Of a DNA stretch of 14,483 bases, positions 1-7,490 are shown in pieces. Each line of letters opens with the position of its first letter. Position 1 is the first letter of the stretch. The notes under the pieces were generated by a model. It ran no database searches. It was not told where the DNA came from and was given only the letters and a program-made list of their open reading frames with translations. Source of the stretch: Oscillospiraceae bacterium (GTDB taxonomy: Bacteria > Bacillota > Clostridia > Oscillospirales > Acutalibacteraceae). A program made the translations under genes and the position numbers. Location: contig JAQXMV010000079.1 of assembly GCA_029013165.1 (NCBI GenBank), positions 1 to 14,483 of the forward strand, given 5' to 3'.

Positions 1-680
1 ACGGAAATGCCCTTGCCGTCCTTGCCGCTGACGAACATATCATAGGGAATGGCAAGAATATCGCTGGTGTTTTGATATTCAACACTGTGGTACTGATTAT
101 CCCAGTGGTCGATGACCTGACCGCCGAAACGGACTGTAACCGTATCCTTTTCTTTGGGGGCGAGCCATACCTCGCCGCCGGGCAGCCAGAAGTCAGGTAG
201 CTCCGTCTGCCAACCGTCGATGAGCTTCTGCTTGAAAATGCCGCACTCATAAAGAATGCTGTAGCCCATGCCGTAATAGCCCTGGGTGGCCAGACCGTCC
301 AGATAGCAGGCGGCCAGTCGTCCCAGACCGCCGTTGCCCAGACCGGCGTCGGGCTCGCAGTCATAGAGCTTTTCCAGCTTGATGCCGAAATCCTTGAGAG
401 CTTCTTCCATGACGCTCGTCAGATTCAGATTGAAAAGGTTATTTTTCAGAGAGCGTCCCATGAGGAACTCCATGCTCAGATAATAGATTTTCTTGGCGTT
501 TGTCTTGTCTGCCTCGGCTCTGAATTCACGCAGACCCTCGTGCATCAGCTCTCTCGTGATCAGGGCAACAGCCTTATAATACTGCTCGTCGGTGGCCTCC
601 TGGGTGGAAACACCGAAATAGTGAGAGAGCTTGCCGGATATCAAATCCTTGGCTTGCTTCTTTGTCAGGGAATAATTCAT
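1..680 (-). CDS. glgP: Glycogen/starch/maltodextrin phosphorylase, N-terminal part (runs off the window)
   Basis: Cytoplasmic alpha-glucan phosphorylase (GT35): releases glucose-1-phosphate from glycogen or maltodextrin using phosphate and pyridoxal phosphate. About 226 codons are visible; the rest, including the PLP lysine, lies left of position 1. Family-diagnostic stretches are seen: SMEFLMGRSLKNNL at about residues 69-82 and GLGNGGLGRLAACYLDGLAT at about 113-132, followed by YGMGYSILYECGIF and the DFWLPGG region. The ATG at 680 is preceded by GGAGG at a normal distance and by a sigma-A promoter, so the start is secure. It appears transcribed alone at its 5' end; the GH43 gene upstream on the same strand ends 184 bases before it. 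The family assignment is very safe; the exact preferred glucan cannot be told. Confidence 0.96.
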   Translation of the reverse strand, partial: MNYSLTKKQAKDLISGKLSHYFGVSTQEATDEQYYKAVALITRELMHEGLREFRAEADKTNAKKIYYLSMEFLMGRSLKNNLFNLNLTSVMEEALKDFGIKLEKLYDCEPDAGLGNGGLGRLAACYLDGLATQGYYGMGYSILYECGIFKQKLIDGWQTELPDFWLPGGEVWLAPKEKDTVTVRFGGQVIDHWDNQYHSVEYQNTSDILAIPYDMFVSGKDGKGIS

Positions 681-735
681 ACAAAACCTCCAAATTTATC
701 AATAAATATGCTTATTTTTCTCGGGTTATATGGTT

Positions 736-764
736 ATTTTATACTAAAATTCGCGAAAATTCAA
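736..764 (-). promoter_or_regulatory. Sigma-A promoter of glgP
   Basis: On the minus strand TTGAAT (759-764) and TAAAAT (736-741) are separated by 17 bases, giving a predicted start near 729 and a leader of roughly 50 nt before the glgP ATG at 680. The spacer carries a TCGCGA palindrome, too short to call an operator. Confidence 0.7.
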
Positions 765-864
765 TAGTAACGGCAAAAATAACAGCCGCGGCGAACCATT
801 TTTTTGCACTTCAGGGCGCAAAAACAGGAAAATTTTATCGCTGCGGCAAAAAAACGGAGCACGC

Positions 865-1743
865 TCAGGCGAAATGCGCCTTGAGCCTGCGGTATTCCTC
901 TGCGGAGATGGGCATAACGCTGCCGTGACGGGGAGAAAAATCCATGGCATAATCTTCCACGGGCGAAAAGGTGCGAAAATCCTCCGTCTCCTGCATGAAG
1001 AAGCGGCCCTTTCCGTATTCGTCCATGATCATCAGCCATTTTTCACTGCCGTGAAGCGGATACATTTCACTGCCCTCCACACCCGAGGGAGCCAGGGAGA
1101 CCACCACCGGGCAATCCTCATAGGGGCCGGTGAGGTTTTCACTTGTAACAAAAGCGATGGTCTGATCCTCGTCATGCTTGAAATAGAGATAATAGAGCCC
1201 ATCTTTTTCGTTGAAAACGATGTCGCCGTCAATGGTCTGTATGTCCCGGCAGTAAAGGGGCTTCGGCTCGGTGATCCTGTGAAAATCCCCGGTATGGGCG
1301 TAATAGATTCCGGCCGTATTGTGCCGCAGGGTCGAGTGGGACCAATAAAGCATCCAGGCTTTTTCCTTTTCGTCCCAGATGGCCTGAGGCGCCCAGGCTC
1401 TGGTGGTGTCGGCGAAGTCCTCTCCCAGGAGCTTCATGTCTATGAGAGATTCCTCCCAGCTGAGCAGGTCACGGCTGTGCCAGAGGACGAGCGCGTGGTT
1501 GCTCTCCCAGCCCTCACAGCATTTCATGTCCGTGGCCACGATGCGCACGGAGCCGTCATGGTCCCGGAAAATATAGGGATCGCGGCAGGATTTTTTGCCG
1601 AGGGTCTGCCGGATCACCGGTCGGTTGCCGTTGAGGGGCGTGAAGTGATAGCCGTCCTCACTGACGGCAAAGCATATTCTTTCCTGCTCCGGCTCGTTGC
1701 CGAGGAAATAAACAAACAAATAATGATCCAGAGGTTCTCTCAT
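865..1743 (-). CDS. GH43-like glycoside hydrolase (arabinofuranosidase/xylosidase type), cytoplasmic
   Basis: 292 aa with five-bladed beta-propeller glycosidase signatures: RDPYIF (54-59, Asp55 a candidate catalytic base), RAWAPQ at 115-120 (the WAPE-like motif), IDGDIVF with Asp172, GVEGSEMY with Glu223 as the likely general acid, and PRHGSV at 271-276. These match family GH43 in order and spacing; the subfamily and substrate (arabinose- or xylose-containing oligosaccharides, or another furanoside) cannot be read. There is no signal peptide or carbohydrate-binding module, so it should act on imported oligosaccharides. The start has GGGAGG nine bases upstream. It follows the FemX-type gene by 29 bases on the same strand with no promoter or terminator between them, so it is the last gene of the DUF2238-murE-fem operon, an odd partner for cell-wall genes. 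I see no convincing terminator between it and glgP. Confidence 0.82.
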   Translation of the reverse strand: MREPLDHYLFVYFLGNEPEQERICFAVSEDGYHFTPLNGNRPVIRQTLGKKSCRDPYIFRDHDGSVRIVATDMKCCEGWESNHALVLWHSRDLLSWEESLIDMKLLGEDFADTTRAWAPQAIWDEKEKAWMLYWSHSTLRHNTAGIYYAHTGDFHRITEPKPLYCRDIQTIDGDIVFNEKDGLYYLYFKHDEDQTIAFVTSENLTGPYEDCPVVVSLAPSGVEGSEMYPLHGSEKWLMIMDEYGKGRFFMQETEDFRTFSPVEDYAMDFSPRHGSVMPISAEEYRRLKAHFA

Positions 1744-1772
1744 ATTTCACAGCCTCCCTTTTCTCTTTCCGT

Positions 1773-3098
1773 TCAGTGTCTCAGCAGCTTGATGGCTTTG
1801 ATCTTGGCTTTCTTGGCTTTCGGCATCAGCTTGGCATAGGCGTAATACTTTGCCTTGTTGCCCACGAGGACATATTCGCCGATGAATTCATGATAGTCTG
1901 CGGAAAAGCTCTTTTTGAAGTCGTAGATTCCCTTGAAATTATCCTGGGGAATCAGCTCGCCCAGGGTGCCGTCGCTCTGAAGCTCCGGGGTCTTGACGAT
2001 CACATAGCCGAGATCGTGTACCTTGCAGCCGCGCCTGATACTTTCCTGCAGGCGCAGATAGTTGAGATAGTGGGAGGAACGGGTGTTATTGCGGATAACA
2101 TTTCTCGTGCCGCCGAAAAGACAGCTTCCCATGCCGGCATAATAAATGGAAAGTCCGCCGGCCACACAGATGCGTCTGTCCTTGGTGAAAGCTTCGGCTT
2201 CGGCCATTCTCTTTTCGTAATGCTCGGTCTGTTTGTCGGTGCTGTCGATGATCTCCTGCAGCTGTCTGGCTTTTTTCTCATGGGCGCCCTCTAGCTCGGA
2301 GAGAGCTTTTTCTTTCTTGGCCAGGCGTTCCTGCTGGAGCTTTTCGTCGATATCCTTGTCGTAGTAGACCAGCTTCAGGTCGCTGTTGCCGCGGAACTCT
2401 CTGAGGAGCTTGGTGCAGTAATCGCCGTTGCGCTCGACGAAGCTGTCTCTTTCGCTGGTGTCGCGCATGACGGCCATGAAATCCTCCATGATCGAGGGGT
2501 CTTTCTCGATGTCCTCGTATGTATAGCTTTTCGCTTCGAGGCCTCTCTGCTGTCCGATGCGAATGCTGTACCGGACTCCCTTGTCGCATTTTTTCAGGAT
2601 CTTTTCTGCCGTCAGGGCTTCGCCATCATCGTTCATCAGCGGCACAAAAAGCTGAACCGGCTGTTTGTAGGTGTAATTTTCAATGGAGGGGTTGAGGATA
2701 TAGCCCAACTCCGTCAGGGTTTTGTGCATTTCATGACCGCGGGGCTGTTCTTCGCCGTTGATACGCAGAGAAATATCCGGATCAAAAATGAAGCAGGTGG
2801 CGCCGTGTTTTCTCATTTCAGCGTTCATGAAATCGGTGAATTCTTTCAGCAACTCCCTGTCGTTATAGTCGCAGACGGCGCCACCGGGAGCGTACCAGAT
2901 TTTGCCGGCGGCAGGCAGGCTTCTTTCCATCACCAGAACGGCGAGCACACGTTCTTCCCCCTGAAAGCCGCAGTAATAGCTGCATTTCCAGGTGGTCTTG
3001 ACTCTCTGCCAGGCAGAGCACTGTATATACTGTCCGCCGTGACGGCAGATAAAATCGTCATAGGCGTTCATGTCGGTTTCGATTCTGAATGTATACAT
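1773..3098 (-). CDS. FemX/FemAB-family aminoacyl transferase (peptidoglycan interpeptide bridge)
   Basis: About 441 aa. Fem-type enzymes transfer an amino acid from aminoacyl-tRNA to the side chain of residue 3 of the lipid-linked stem peptide. Visible features are an early QCSAWQRVK segment (28-36), an APGGAVCDY stretch near 72-80, a charged heptad-like helical arm at about 252-305 (the coiled-coil arm typical of Fem proteins), and a C-terminal GNAT-like half with GGLSIYYAGMGSCLFGGTRN and SHYLNYLRLQESIRRGCK. No transmembrane segment is present. Start: a TTG at 3104 would abut the murE stop, but its spacing to the AGAGGG site is only about 4 bases; the in-frame ATG at 3098 has about 10 and is preferred. 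It lies directly after murE and is probably translationally coupled to it, fitting bridge formation on a murE product. The amino acid added is unknown. Confidence 0.88.
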   Translation of the reverse strand: MYTFRIETDMNAYDDFICRHGGQYIQCSAWQRVKTTWKCSYYCGFQGEERVLAVLVMERSLPAAGKIWYAPGGAVCDYNDRELLKEFTDFMNAEMRKHGATCFIFDPDISLRINGEEQPRGHEMHKTLTELGYILNPSIENYTYKQPVQLFVPLMNDDGEALTAEKILKKCDKGVRYSIRIGQQRGLEAKSYTYEDIEKDPSIMEDFMAVMRDTSERDSFVERNGDYCTKLLREFRGNSDLKLVYYDKDIDEKLQQERLAKKEKALSELEGAHEKKARQLQEIIDSTDKQTEHYEKRMAEAEAFTKDRRICVAGGLSIYYAGMGSCLFGGTRNVIRNNTRSSHYLNYLRLQESIRRGCKVHDLGYVIVKTPELQSDGTLGELIPQDNFKGIYDFKKSFSADYHEFIGEYVLVGNKAKYYAYAKLMPKAKKAKIKAIKLLRH

Positions 3099-3104
3099 AT
3101 CCAA

Positions 3105-4571
3105 TCAGCCCTCTTTCTTTTTTCTGTAAGCGTCAAGCGCTTCTTCTTTTTCGCTGAAGGGCAACTTTTTGCCCCGGATCTTCATGAAGTTTTCGTGACC
3201 CTTTCCGGCGAGAATGAGGATATCGCGCTTTTGCGCCATATTCACAGCGTAGTGTATGGCTTCGCCCCGGTCGGGTATGACGGTGTATTTGCCGCCGGCC
3301 TTTTCACAGTAGGAAGCGATCTCCTTGCAGATCTTTTCGGGATCCTCATAGTCGGGGTCATCGCTGGTGATGACGGTGAAGTCGCTCATTTTTCCCGAAA
3401 CAGTGCCCAGCTCTTCGCGGCGGCACTCGGTTCTGCCGCCCACGGAACCGAAAAGAGTGATGATACGGTTATGCTCGTATCCTCGGGCGGTGTCAATGAT
3501 GCTTTTGAGACTGACGCCGTTGTGGGCATAGTCGATGATGAGGGTGAAGTCCTCGATCTCGCGCACCAGTTCACAGCGACCCTTGACGCGCACCTGCTCC
3601 AGACCAAGTTCAATTTGATCCTCGCTGACGCCGAAGTCCTGGCCGCAGGCCACGGCAATCATGGCGTTGTGGGCGTTGACCTCTCCGGGCATGGCCACCG
3701 TGTAGGTCTTTTCCCGGGTGCCCTGTCGGGTTTGCATTTTCACGGCAAGGACACTGCCGAGACGGACTTTTTCCGTGTCCTCGAGCACATAGTCGGCGCT
3801 GTTGCTCAGGCCGTAAGTAATCACTTCGCCGCCGCAGCTTTCGATGATTTTTTCGCTGAAAGGATCGTCGATATTGACGATAGCCTTGCGGCACATGGGG
3901 AAAAGCTGTCTTTTCCAGTAGGCATATTCCTCAAAGGTCTCATGCTCATTGGTGCCGATGTGATCGGGATAAAGGTTGGTGAAAACACCCATGTAAAATT
4001 CCGTGCCCTCAACGCGGTGATGCTTGAGACCCAGGGAGCTAACCTCCATGGCCACGGCCTTGCAGCCGCCGTCAGCCATTTGGCGCAGCATTTTCTGCAG
4101 TTCATAGCTTTCGGGCGTGGTGTTCACCGTAGGCAGAGAAGTCTCGCCGTAAAAGGCGCCGACGGTGCCGATGATACCCGTGGTGACGCCGCCCCTTTCC
4201 AGCACCGATCGGACGAGATGCGCCACGGTGGTCTTGCCTTTGGTGCCGGTGATGCCGATGACTTTCAGTTCCCTTGAGGGATTGCGGAAAAAGCTGCAGC
4301 TCATGGCCGCCAGCGCCTTTCGGGTGTTTTCGGTGTAAAGGACAAGGGCGTCTGCCGGCAGGCCGACCTCCTTGCTGCACAGAAAAGTCCGACAGCCTTT
4401 TTCATAGGCCGAAAGGGCATAGTCATGGCCGTCGGCAAAGGCGCCGGTGAGGCAGACGAAGATCACCTCCGGGGAGGCTTTCCTCGAATCATAGACAATA
4501 TCGCTGATTTCCCTGTCGGGAATATTGTCGTTTTTCAGGCTGACGCCCTTCATGATTTCTTTCAGCTTCAT
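3105..4571 (-). CDS. murE: MurE-type UDP-N-acetylmuramoyl-L-alanyl-D-glutamate ligase, probably not meso-DAP specific
   Basis: 488 aa, normal MurE length. It adds the third amino acid to UDP-MurNAc-L-Ala-D-Glu with ATP in the cytoplasm. Seen: the Mur ligase P-loop GTKGKTT at 109-115, NTTPESYELQ, EVSSLGLKHHRV (the carbamylated-lysine region is spread differently in each subfamily), the central DYAHNGVSLKSI motif, and GKGHE at 456-460. The amino-acid-selecting motif reads DDPD at 404-407; meso-DAP enzymes carry DNPR, whose Arg binds the DAP carboxylate, and that Arg is Asp here. L-Lys, L-Orn or another residue is therefore more likely. The ATG overlaps the stop of the upstream membrane-protein gene (ATGA), and its own stop abuts the FemX-type gene, whose substrate it should supply. 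This could be a second, specialised murE paralogue, since it is not in the usual division/cell-wall cluster. Confidence 0.92.
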   Translation of the reverse strand: MKLKEIMKGVSLKNDNIPDREISDIVYDSRKASPEVIFVCLTGAFADGHDYALSAYEKGCRTFLCSKEVGLPADALVLYTENTRKALAAMSCSFFRNPSRELKVIGITGTKGKTTVAHLVRSVLERGGVTTGIIGTVGAFYGETSLPTVNTTPESYELQKMLRQMADGGCKAVAMEVSSLGLKHHRVEGTEFYMGVFTNLYPDHIGTNEHETFEEYAYWKRQLFPMCRKAIVNIDDPFSEKIIESCGGEVITYGLSNSADYVLEDTEKVRLGSVLAVKMQTRQGTREKTYTVAMPGEVNAHNAMIAVACGQDFGVSEDQIELGLEQVRVKGRCELVREIEDFTLIIDYAHNGVSLKSIIDTARGYEHNRIITLFGSVGGRTECRREELGTVSGKMSDFTVITSDDPDYEDPEKICKEIASYCEKAGGKYTVIPDRGEAIHYAVNMAQKRDILILAGKGHENFMKIRGKKLPFSEKEEALDAYRKKKEG

Positions 4572-5293
4572 GAGTTTTCCTCTCTGTCTTTCTGCTGTCT
4601 TGCCAGCATTTTTTCCCGTTTCACTTCGGCTCTCTCAGCCAGATATTTTTCCCGAAGCTCGTGGCGGTTTTTACCGCCGATAATGCCCACACGGCGCATA
4701 GCTTCAATAAACATTGCCGCAACGGCACCTGTGGCGCCGAGCATGAGATCCACCATGGTGTCCGTCAGGCCGTAGCTGCCGCCGAGCTGACCGTGCTGCA
4801 TGACGAAGCCGTAAAGTCTGTCCATGGTGAATTCATAAAACTCCCAGCCCACCAGGACGATCATGGCGCCGCCGAGGGCAAACATGGACTGAACGGAAAT
4901 TTTGATGGGCTGCTTTTCTCCCTGCATGATCTCAGCCAGGACGAAACCTCCGGTACAGGCGAGATAGCCGGCGAAGATGTGCTCGGGAATGTCAATTCCC
5001 GTGAAATCCGTTCGGGTGTTCAGGGTGGTGCCCACGACGCAGCCGAGGCAGATGAAAACATTGAGCATCGTCTGTATATAAGCAGGGTATTTGGTAATAA
5101 AGGACTGACCGCCGAAGAGCTGGAACATATCCCAGAGGTGGGTGAAGATGATGGCAAAAACGGCCTGGACAAATTCCGAGGTATAGCCGTGGAGCATTCC
5201 CCACACGCCCCAGATGAAAAGAGCCAGACGGCAGGCCCACCAGGTGACTTCCACTGCGACGGGCAATTTTTTGATCCGGTTAAGTTTTTTCAT
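4568..5293 (-). CDS. DUF2238/YjdF-type integral membrane protein
   Basis: 241 aa with about six hydrophobic segments (near residues 18-34, 41-59, 72-91, 105-121, 135-150 and 178-197) and a strongly basic, charged C-terminal tail from about 208, predicted cytoplasmic. The conserved intramembrane pattern GWEFYEFTMDRL (149-160) followed by GLTDTMVDLMLGATGA (175-190) is the signature I associate with DUF2238/YjdF inner-membrane proteins, whose molecular function is unknown to me. It is the first gene of the operon: it has a promoter upstream and its stop codon overlaps the murE start as ATGA. The AAAGGA site about 11 bases before the ATG is modest. A role in supporting cell-envelope synthesis is a guess from context only. 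Confidence 0.75.
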   Translation of the reverse strand: MKKLNRIKKLPVAVEVTWWACRLALFIWGVWGMLHGYTSEFVQAVFAIIFTHLWDMFQLFGGQSFITKYPAYIQTMLNVFICLGCVVGTTLNTRTDFTGIDIPEHIFAGYLACTGGFVLAEIMQGEKQPIKISVQSMFALGGAMIVLVGWEFYEFTMDRLYGFVMQHGQLGGSYGLTDTMVDLMLGATGAVAAMFIEAMRRVGIIGGKNRHELREKYLAERAEVKREKMLARQQKDREENS

Positions 5294-5332
5294 TTATGTT
5301 TGGTTCCTTTCGGCAAAACTGCATACCCGATA

Positions 5333-5341
5333 ATTATATCA
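5333..5341 (-). promoter_or_regulatory. Extended -10 promoter of the DUF2238-murE-fem-GH43 operon
   Basis: The minus strand reads TGATATAAT (5341-5333), a perfect TATAAT preceded by the TGn extension. The expected -35 position (about 17 bases upstream) holds a poor match, as often happens with extended -10 promoters. Transcription would start near 5326, about 33 nt before the ATG at 5293. Confidence 0.65.
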
Positions 5342-5438
5342 CAACAATCACAGTTTTACCACTGTTAAATAAAAATATTAAGTATTTGCACAGAAAACAG
5401 CGCTGTCACCGCGATCAAAGCCATTACATCTCGTAGGG

Positions 5439-5454
5439 ACACGGCTTGCCGTGT
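5439..5454. repeat. Palindromic unit ACACGGC-TT-GCCGTGT, copy 1
   Basis: A perfect 7-bp palindrome with a TT centre, preceded by GTAGGG and followed by TCGC. It matches the copy at 5919-5936 in about 20 consecutive positions with two differences, in the same orientation. Confidence 0.8.
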
Positions 5455-5557
5455 TCGCAGCGAACCGAAACGCTACCATCAGAAAAAAACATCAACTACT
5501 ATCACACCCAAATAGTCGGATATCTAACCTCGCATACCTCTCAAAAAGGGCCAACAA

Positions 5558-5590
5558 GACGAGGGGTGCGAAGCGGTGGGCCCCCTCGTC
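5558..5590. repeat. Hairpin, GACGAGGGG arm pair
   Basis: GACGAGGGG (5558-5566) pairs perfectly with CCCCTCGTC (5582-5590) around a 15-base loop. It has no T-run, so it is a repeat hairpin rather than a terminator. Confidence 0.65.
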
Positions 5591-5657
5591 ACCGAAAGAA
5601 CAAAGGTGTCAAAAAGGCAACCACATAAAACACCCGACTGTCGGTAAACCGCGCAGA

Positions 5658-5759
5658 GCGACTGTATTTTCGCCGATGAAAGTGTGCGTAACAATCTGCA
5701 CAACACACCCAAAGGAAACAAACAGAAATCTATTCAGCGACTGTACTCGGCGAAAATAC
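5658..5759. repeat. 13-bp inverted repeat pair with shared GCGACTGTA flank
   Basis: GTATTTTCGCCGA (5664-5676) is exactly complementary in reverse to TCGGCGAAAATAC (5747-5759), 70 bases apart. The nonamer GCGACTGTA occurs directly repeated at 5658-5666 and 5737-5745. This resembles the ends of a very small foldback element. Confidence 0.65.
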
Positions 5760-5794
5760 CCCGGAGCGATCGGCAGGCAGATAAGCGTGTTTTG

Positions 5795-5822
5795 CATACT
5801 TTGCCACGCCTGGCAAAGTATG
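5795..5822. repeat. Perfect 12-bp hairpin CATACTTTGCCA / TGGCAAAGTATG
   Basis: The two 12-base arms are perfectly complementary around a 4-base CGCC loop. There is no T-tract on either side. It is probably a repeat unit, not a terminator. Confidence 0.8.
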
Positions 5823-5918
5823 AGCCCCCGCGGCTCGAGCGGTGAAACCTGAAAGAAACCGCTATATAAATCATATCAAACAAATCTATCTACAACTGAC
5901 CGTTTGCGCCCCGGTAGT

Positions 5919-5936
5919 GACACGGCTTGCCGTGTC
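5919..5936. repeat. Palindromic unit GACACGGC-TT-GCCGTGTC, copy 2
   Basis: A perfect 8-bp palindrome around TT, the second copy of the unit at 5439-5454, in the same orientation with GTAG upstream and CGC downstream. Confidence 0.8.
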
Positions 5937-6044
5937 CGCCTGCGGCAACCTTACTAATAATGATTCATCTGTGTGCTAACCCACCCATGGTTTATGTTTT
6001 CGTCAAAACAGTACGCCGCGTCGCCGGAAAAGCACACAAAAAAC

Positions 6045-6064
6045 GGCGCTGTCTGCGCAGCGCC
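6045..6064. repeat. Hairpin GGCGCTG / CAGCGCC
   Basis: A perfect 7-bp stem with a 6-base loop, one of several GC-rich hairpins in this gap. No adjoining T-run. Confidence 0.6.
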
Positions 6065-6115
6065 ACCGTGACGGTCAAGTCCGTCTTTTACAAAAAAGTA
6101 ATTGCCCTTTTCATC

Positions 6116-6140
6116 GGGAAACCCCCGGCGAGGGTTTCCC
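6116..6140. repeat. Hairpin GGGAAACCC / GGGTTTCCC
   Basis: A perfect 9-bp stem with a 7-base loop, immediately followed by a second hairpin at 6143-6178. The tandem pair is a typical layout of extragenic palindromic repeats. Confidence 0.75.
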
Positions 6141-6142
6141 AC

Positions 6143-6178
6143 GGAACGAGGAAAATGCCCCGCATTTTTCCTCGTTCC
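6143..6178. repeat. Hairpin GGAACGAGGAAAA / TTTTCCTCGTTCC
   Basis: A 13-bp stem (6143-6155 with 6166-6178) around a loop of about 10 bases. The right arm has one extra T, so the outer bases could shift register. Confidence 0.75.
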
Positions 6179-6253
6179 TCCCTTCCTGCGCTTGAGTGAG
6201 TATTTTTTTCTTTTGCTGTCAGCGCAGTTGTTTATTTTAAGTGAAAGGTATTT

Positions 6254-6316
6254 CGCGCTTTGCGAAGCGCGACAGGGGCTCTGCCCCTTGACCCCGCAAG
6301 CCTTTGAAAAGGCTTG
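6254..6316. repeat. Three-hairpin repeat unit upstream of the aldolase terminator
   Basis: Three hairpins in tandem: CGCGCTT/AAGCGCG (6254-6271), AGGGGC/GCCCCT (6274-6288) and CAAGCCTTT/AAAGGCTTG (6297-6316). The wording, GGGGCTCTGCCCC followed by GACCCCGCAAGCC, is like a dispersed repeat I associate with gut Clostridia genomes; I could not verify copy number here. Confidence 0.65.
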
Positions 6317-6344
6317 ACCGAAACTTTACTTGATTTTTTTTCCT

Positions 6345-6377
6345 TAAAAAAGCGCAAGTCTTTTTCGGACTTGCGCT
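6345..6377 (-). terminator. Intrinsic terminator of the aldolase gene
   Basis: Read on the minus strand: AGCGCAAGTC, a 7-base loop, GACTTGCGCT, then TTTTTT. The stem is a perfect 10 bp and begins about 12 bases after the fba stop codon. Confidence 0.92.
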
Positions 6378-6389
6378 GATTCTTTTCAC

Positions 6390-7325
6390 TTATGCCTTAT
6401 CGGCACAGCCGAGAACGGTCTCAATCTTATGCTCAACCATTCCCTGAATGGCTTCACGGGCAGGCTTGAGATACTGTCTGGGATCGAAATGCTCCGGATG
6501 CTCGGCAAAATGCTGTCTGATGGCCGCCGTCATGGCAAGACGAAGGTCGGAGTCAATATTGATCTTGCAAACAGCCATGGAAGCTGCCTGACGAAGCATC
6601 TCCTCGGGGATACCGATAGCGTCATCAAGAGCGCCGCCGTTTTCATTGATGATCTTGACAAACTCAGGCACAACGGAGGAAGCACCATGAAGAACGATGG
6701 GGAAGCCGGGAAGTCTCTTTTCCACTTCTTCCAGAATATCGAAACGAAGCTGGGGCTTCTGACCGGGCTTGAATTTATAAGCACCATGGCTGGTGCCGAT
6801 GGCGATAGCCAGAGAATCCACGCCGGTTCTGGTGACAAAATCATAAACCTGATCGGGATTGGTGTAGGAAGCATCTTCAGCGGAAACATTAACCTCGTCC
6901 TCGATGCCGGCAAGCTGTCCCAGCTCGCCCTCAACAACAACGCCGTGTGCGTGTGCATAGTCTACTACTTTCTTGGTCAGGGCAACATTTTCCTCATAGG
7001 GGAGATGAGAACCGTCGATCATGACGGAAGTGAAACCGCCGTCAATGCAGCTCTTGCAGGTCTCGAAATCCGGGCCGTGGTCAAGATGAAGAGCAATGGG
7101 AAGTCCGGTTTCCTCCACGGCAGCCTCAACGAGCTTGACCAGATAGGTATGGTTGGCATAGGCTCTGGCACCCTTGGAAACCTGAAGAATCAGGGGAGCA
7201 TTGAGCTTCTTGCCTGCGCCGACGATGCCCTGGATGATCTCCATGTTGTTGACATTAAAGGCGCCGACAGCATAGCCGCCCTTATAGGCGTCCTCAAACA
7301 TTTTCTTTGTGGTTACTAATGGCAT
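6390..7325 (-). CDS. fba: Class II fructose-1,6-bisphosphate aldolase
   Basis: Zinc-dependent aldolase of glycolysis/gluconeogenesis, cleaving fructose-1,6-bisphosphate to dihydroxyacetone phosphate and glyceraldehyde-3-phosphate in the cytoplasm. 311 aa, usual for the class II type. Seen: AFNVNNME (22-29), ALHLDHGPD with Asp82 (catalytic) and His83 (zinc), SVMIDGSHLPYEEN at 100-113, EGELGQLAG (132-140, Glu134), His180 in GTSHGAYKF and His213 in VLHGASSVV (zinc ligands), and NIDSDLR (256-262, phosphate binding). The ATG at 7325 is chosen because AAGGAG lies 8 bases upstream; a GTG at 7334 would overlap that site. It is monocistronic, with its own consensus promoter and terminator, as expected of a highly expressed housekeeping gene. 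Confidence 0.97.
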   Translation of the reverse strand: MPLVTTKKMFEDAYKGGYAVGAFNVNNMEIIQGIVGAGKKLNAPLILQVSKGARAYANHTYLVKLVEAAVEETGLPIALHLDHGPDFETCKSCIDGGFTSVMIDGSHLPYEENVALTKKVVDYAHAHGVVVEGELGQLAGIEDEVNVSAEDASYTNPDQVYDFVTRTGVDSLAIAIGTSHGAYKFKPGQKPQLRFDILEEVEKRLPGFPIVLHGASSVVPEFVKIINENGGALDDAIGIPEEMLRQAASMAVCKINIDSDLRLAMTAAIRQHFAEHPEHFDPRQYLKPAREAIQGMVEHKIETVLGCADKA

Positions 7326-7373
7326 AGTGAACACTCCTTAATTGATATTGATGATTTATTGTTATCTTGTCAA

Positions 7374-7402
7374 AGTATACTCTATTCAAATGTGAATGTC
7401 AA
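7374..7402 (-). promoter_or_regulatory. Consensus sigma-A promoter of fba
   Basis: The minus strand has a perfect TTGACA (7397-7402), a 17-base spacer and TATACT (7374-7379). The leader to the ATG is about 40 nt. This is a strong constitutive promoter. Confidence 0.92.
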
Positions 7403-7490
7403 GAAATTTTCGCCGTCTGTCTATATTGGAATAAATTGTTAGACTGCCGAGAAATGATGGCCGATGCCGTTTTCTTCGAGCGATAGGTGT

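Larger units (their letters stand above)
5404..6345. other. Gene-free, repeat-rich intergenic stretch
   Basis: About 0.95 kb between the DUF2238 operon promoter and the aldolase terminator contains only short ORFs with no ribosome binding sites, no recognisable domains, and codons dictated by palindromes. It holds a repeated ACACGGC/GCCGTGT unit, several perfect hairpins, a 13-bp inverted repeat pair and a final cluster of GC-rich hairpins, each listed separately. I read it as an accumulation of short interspersed repeat elements rather than a decayed gene. Confidence 0.7.

Noticed and set aside
790..864. Possible terminator after the GH43-like gene
   Set aside because: A TTTTTGCGC/GTGCAAAAA hairpin exists but no T-run follows on the minus strand, so it is not convincing.
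874..1839. 321-codon open frame on the plus strand opposite the GH43-like gene
   Set aside because: No ribosome binding site or recognisable domain; it is the mirror of a well-supported minus-strand gene and continues past its start.
2724..4277. 517-codon open frame on the plus strand opposite murE and femX
   Set aside because: Spans two real genes in antisense, has no domain signature and an unnatural Ala/Gly/His-rich composition; stop-free only because of the codon bias of the genes opposite.
4661..5368. 235-codon plus-strand frame opposite the DUF2238 gene
   Set aside because: Antisense to a membrane-protein gene with ATGA coupling to murE; no signals of its own.
5446..6317. Several 60-133 codon frames in the repeat-rich gap
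   Set aside because: All consist of translated palindromes in conflicting frames without start signals or domains.
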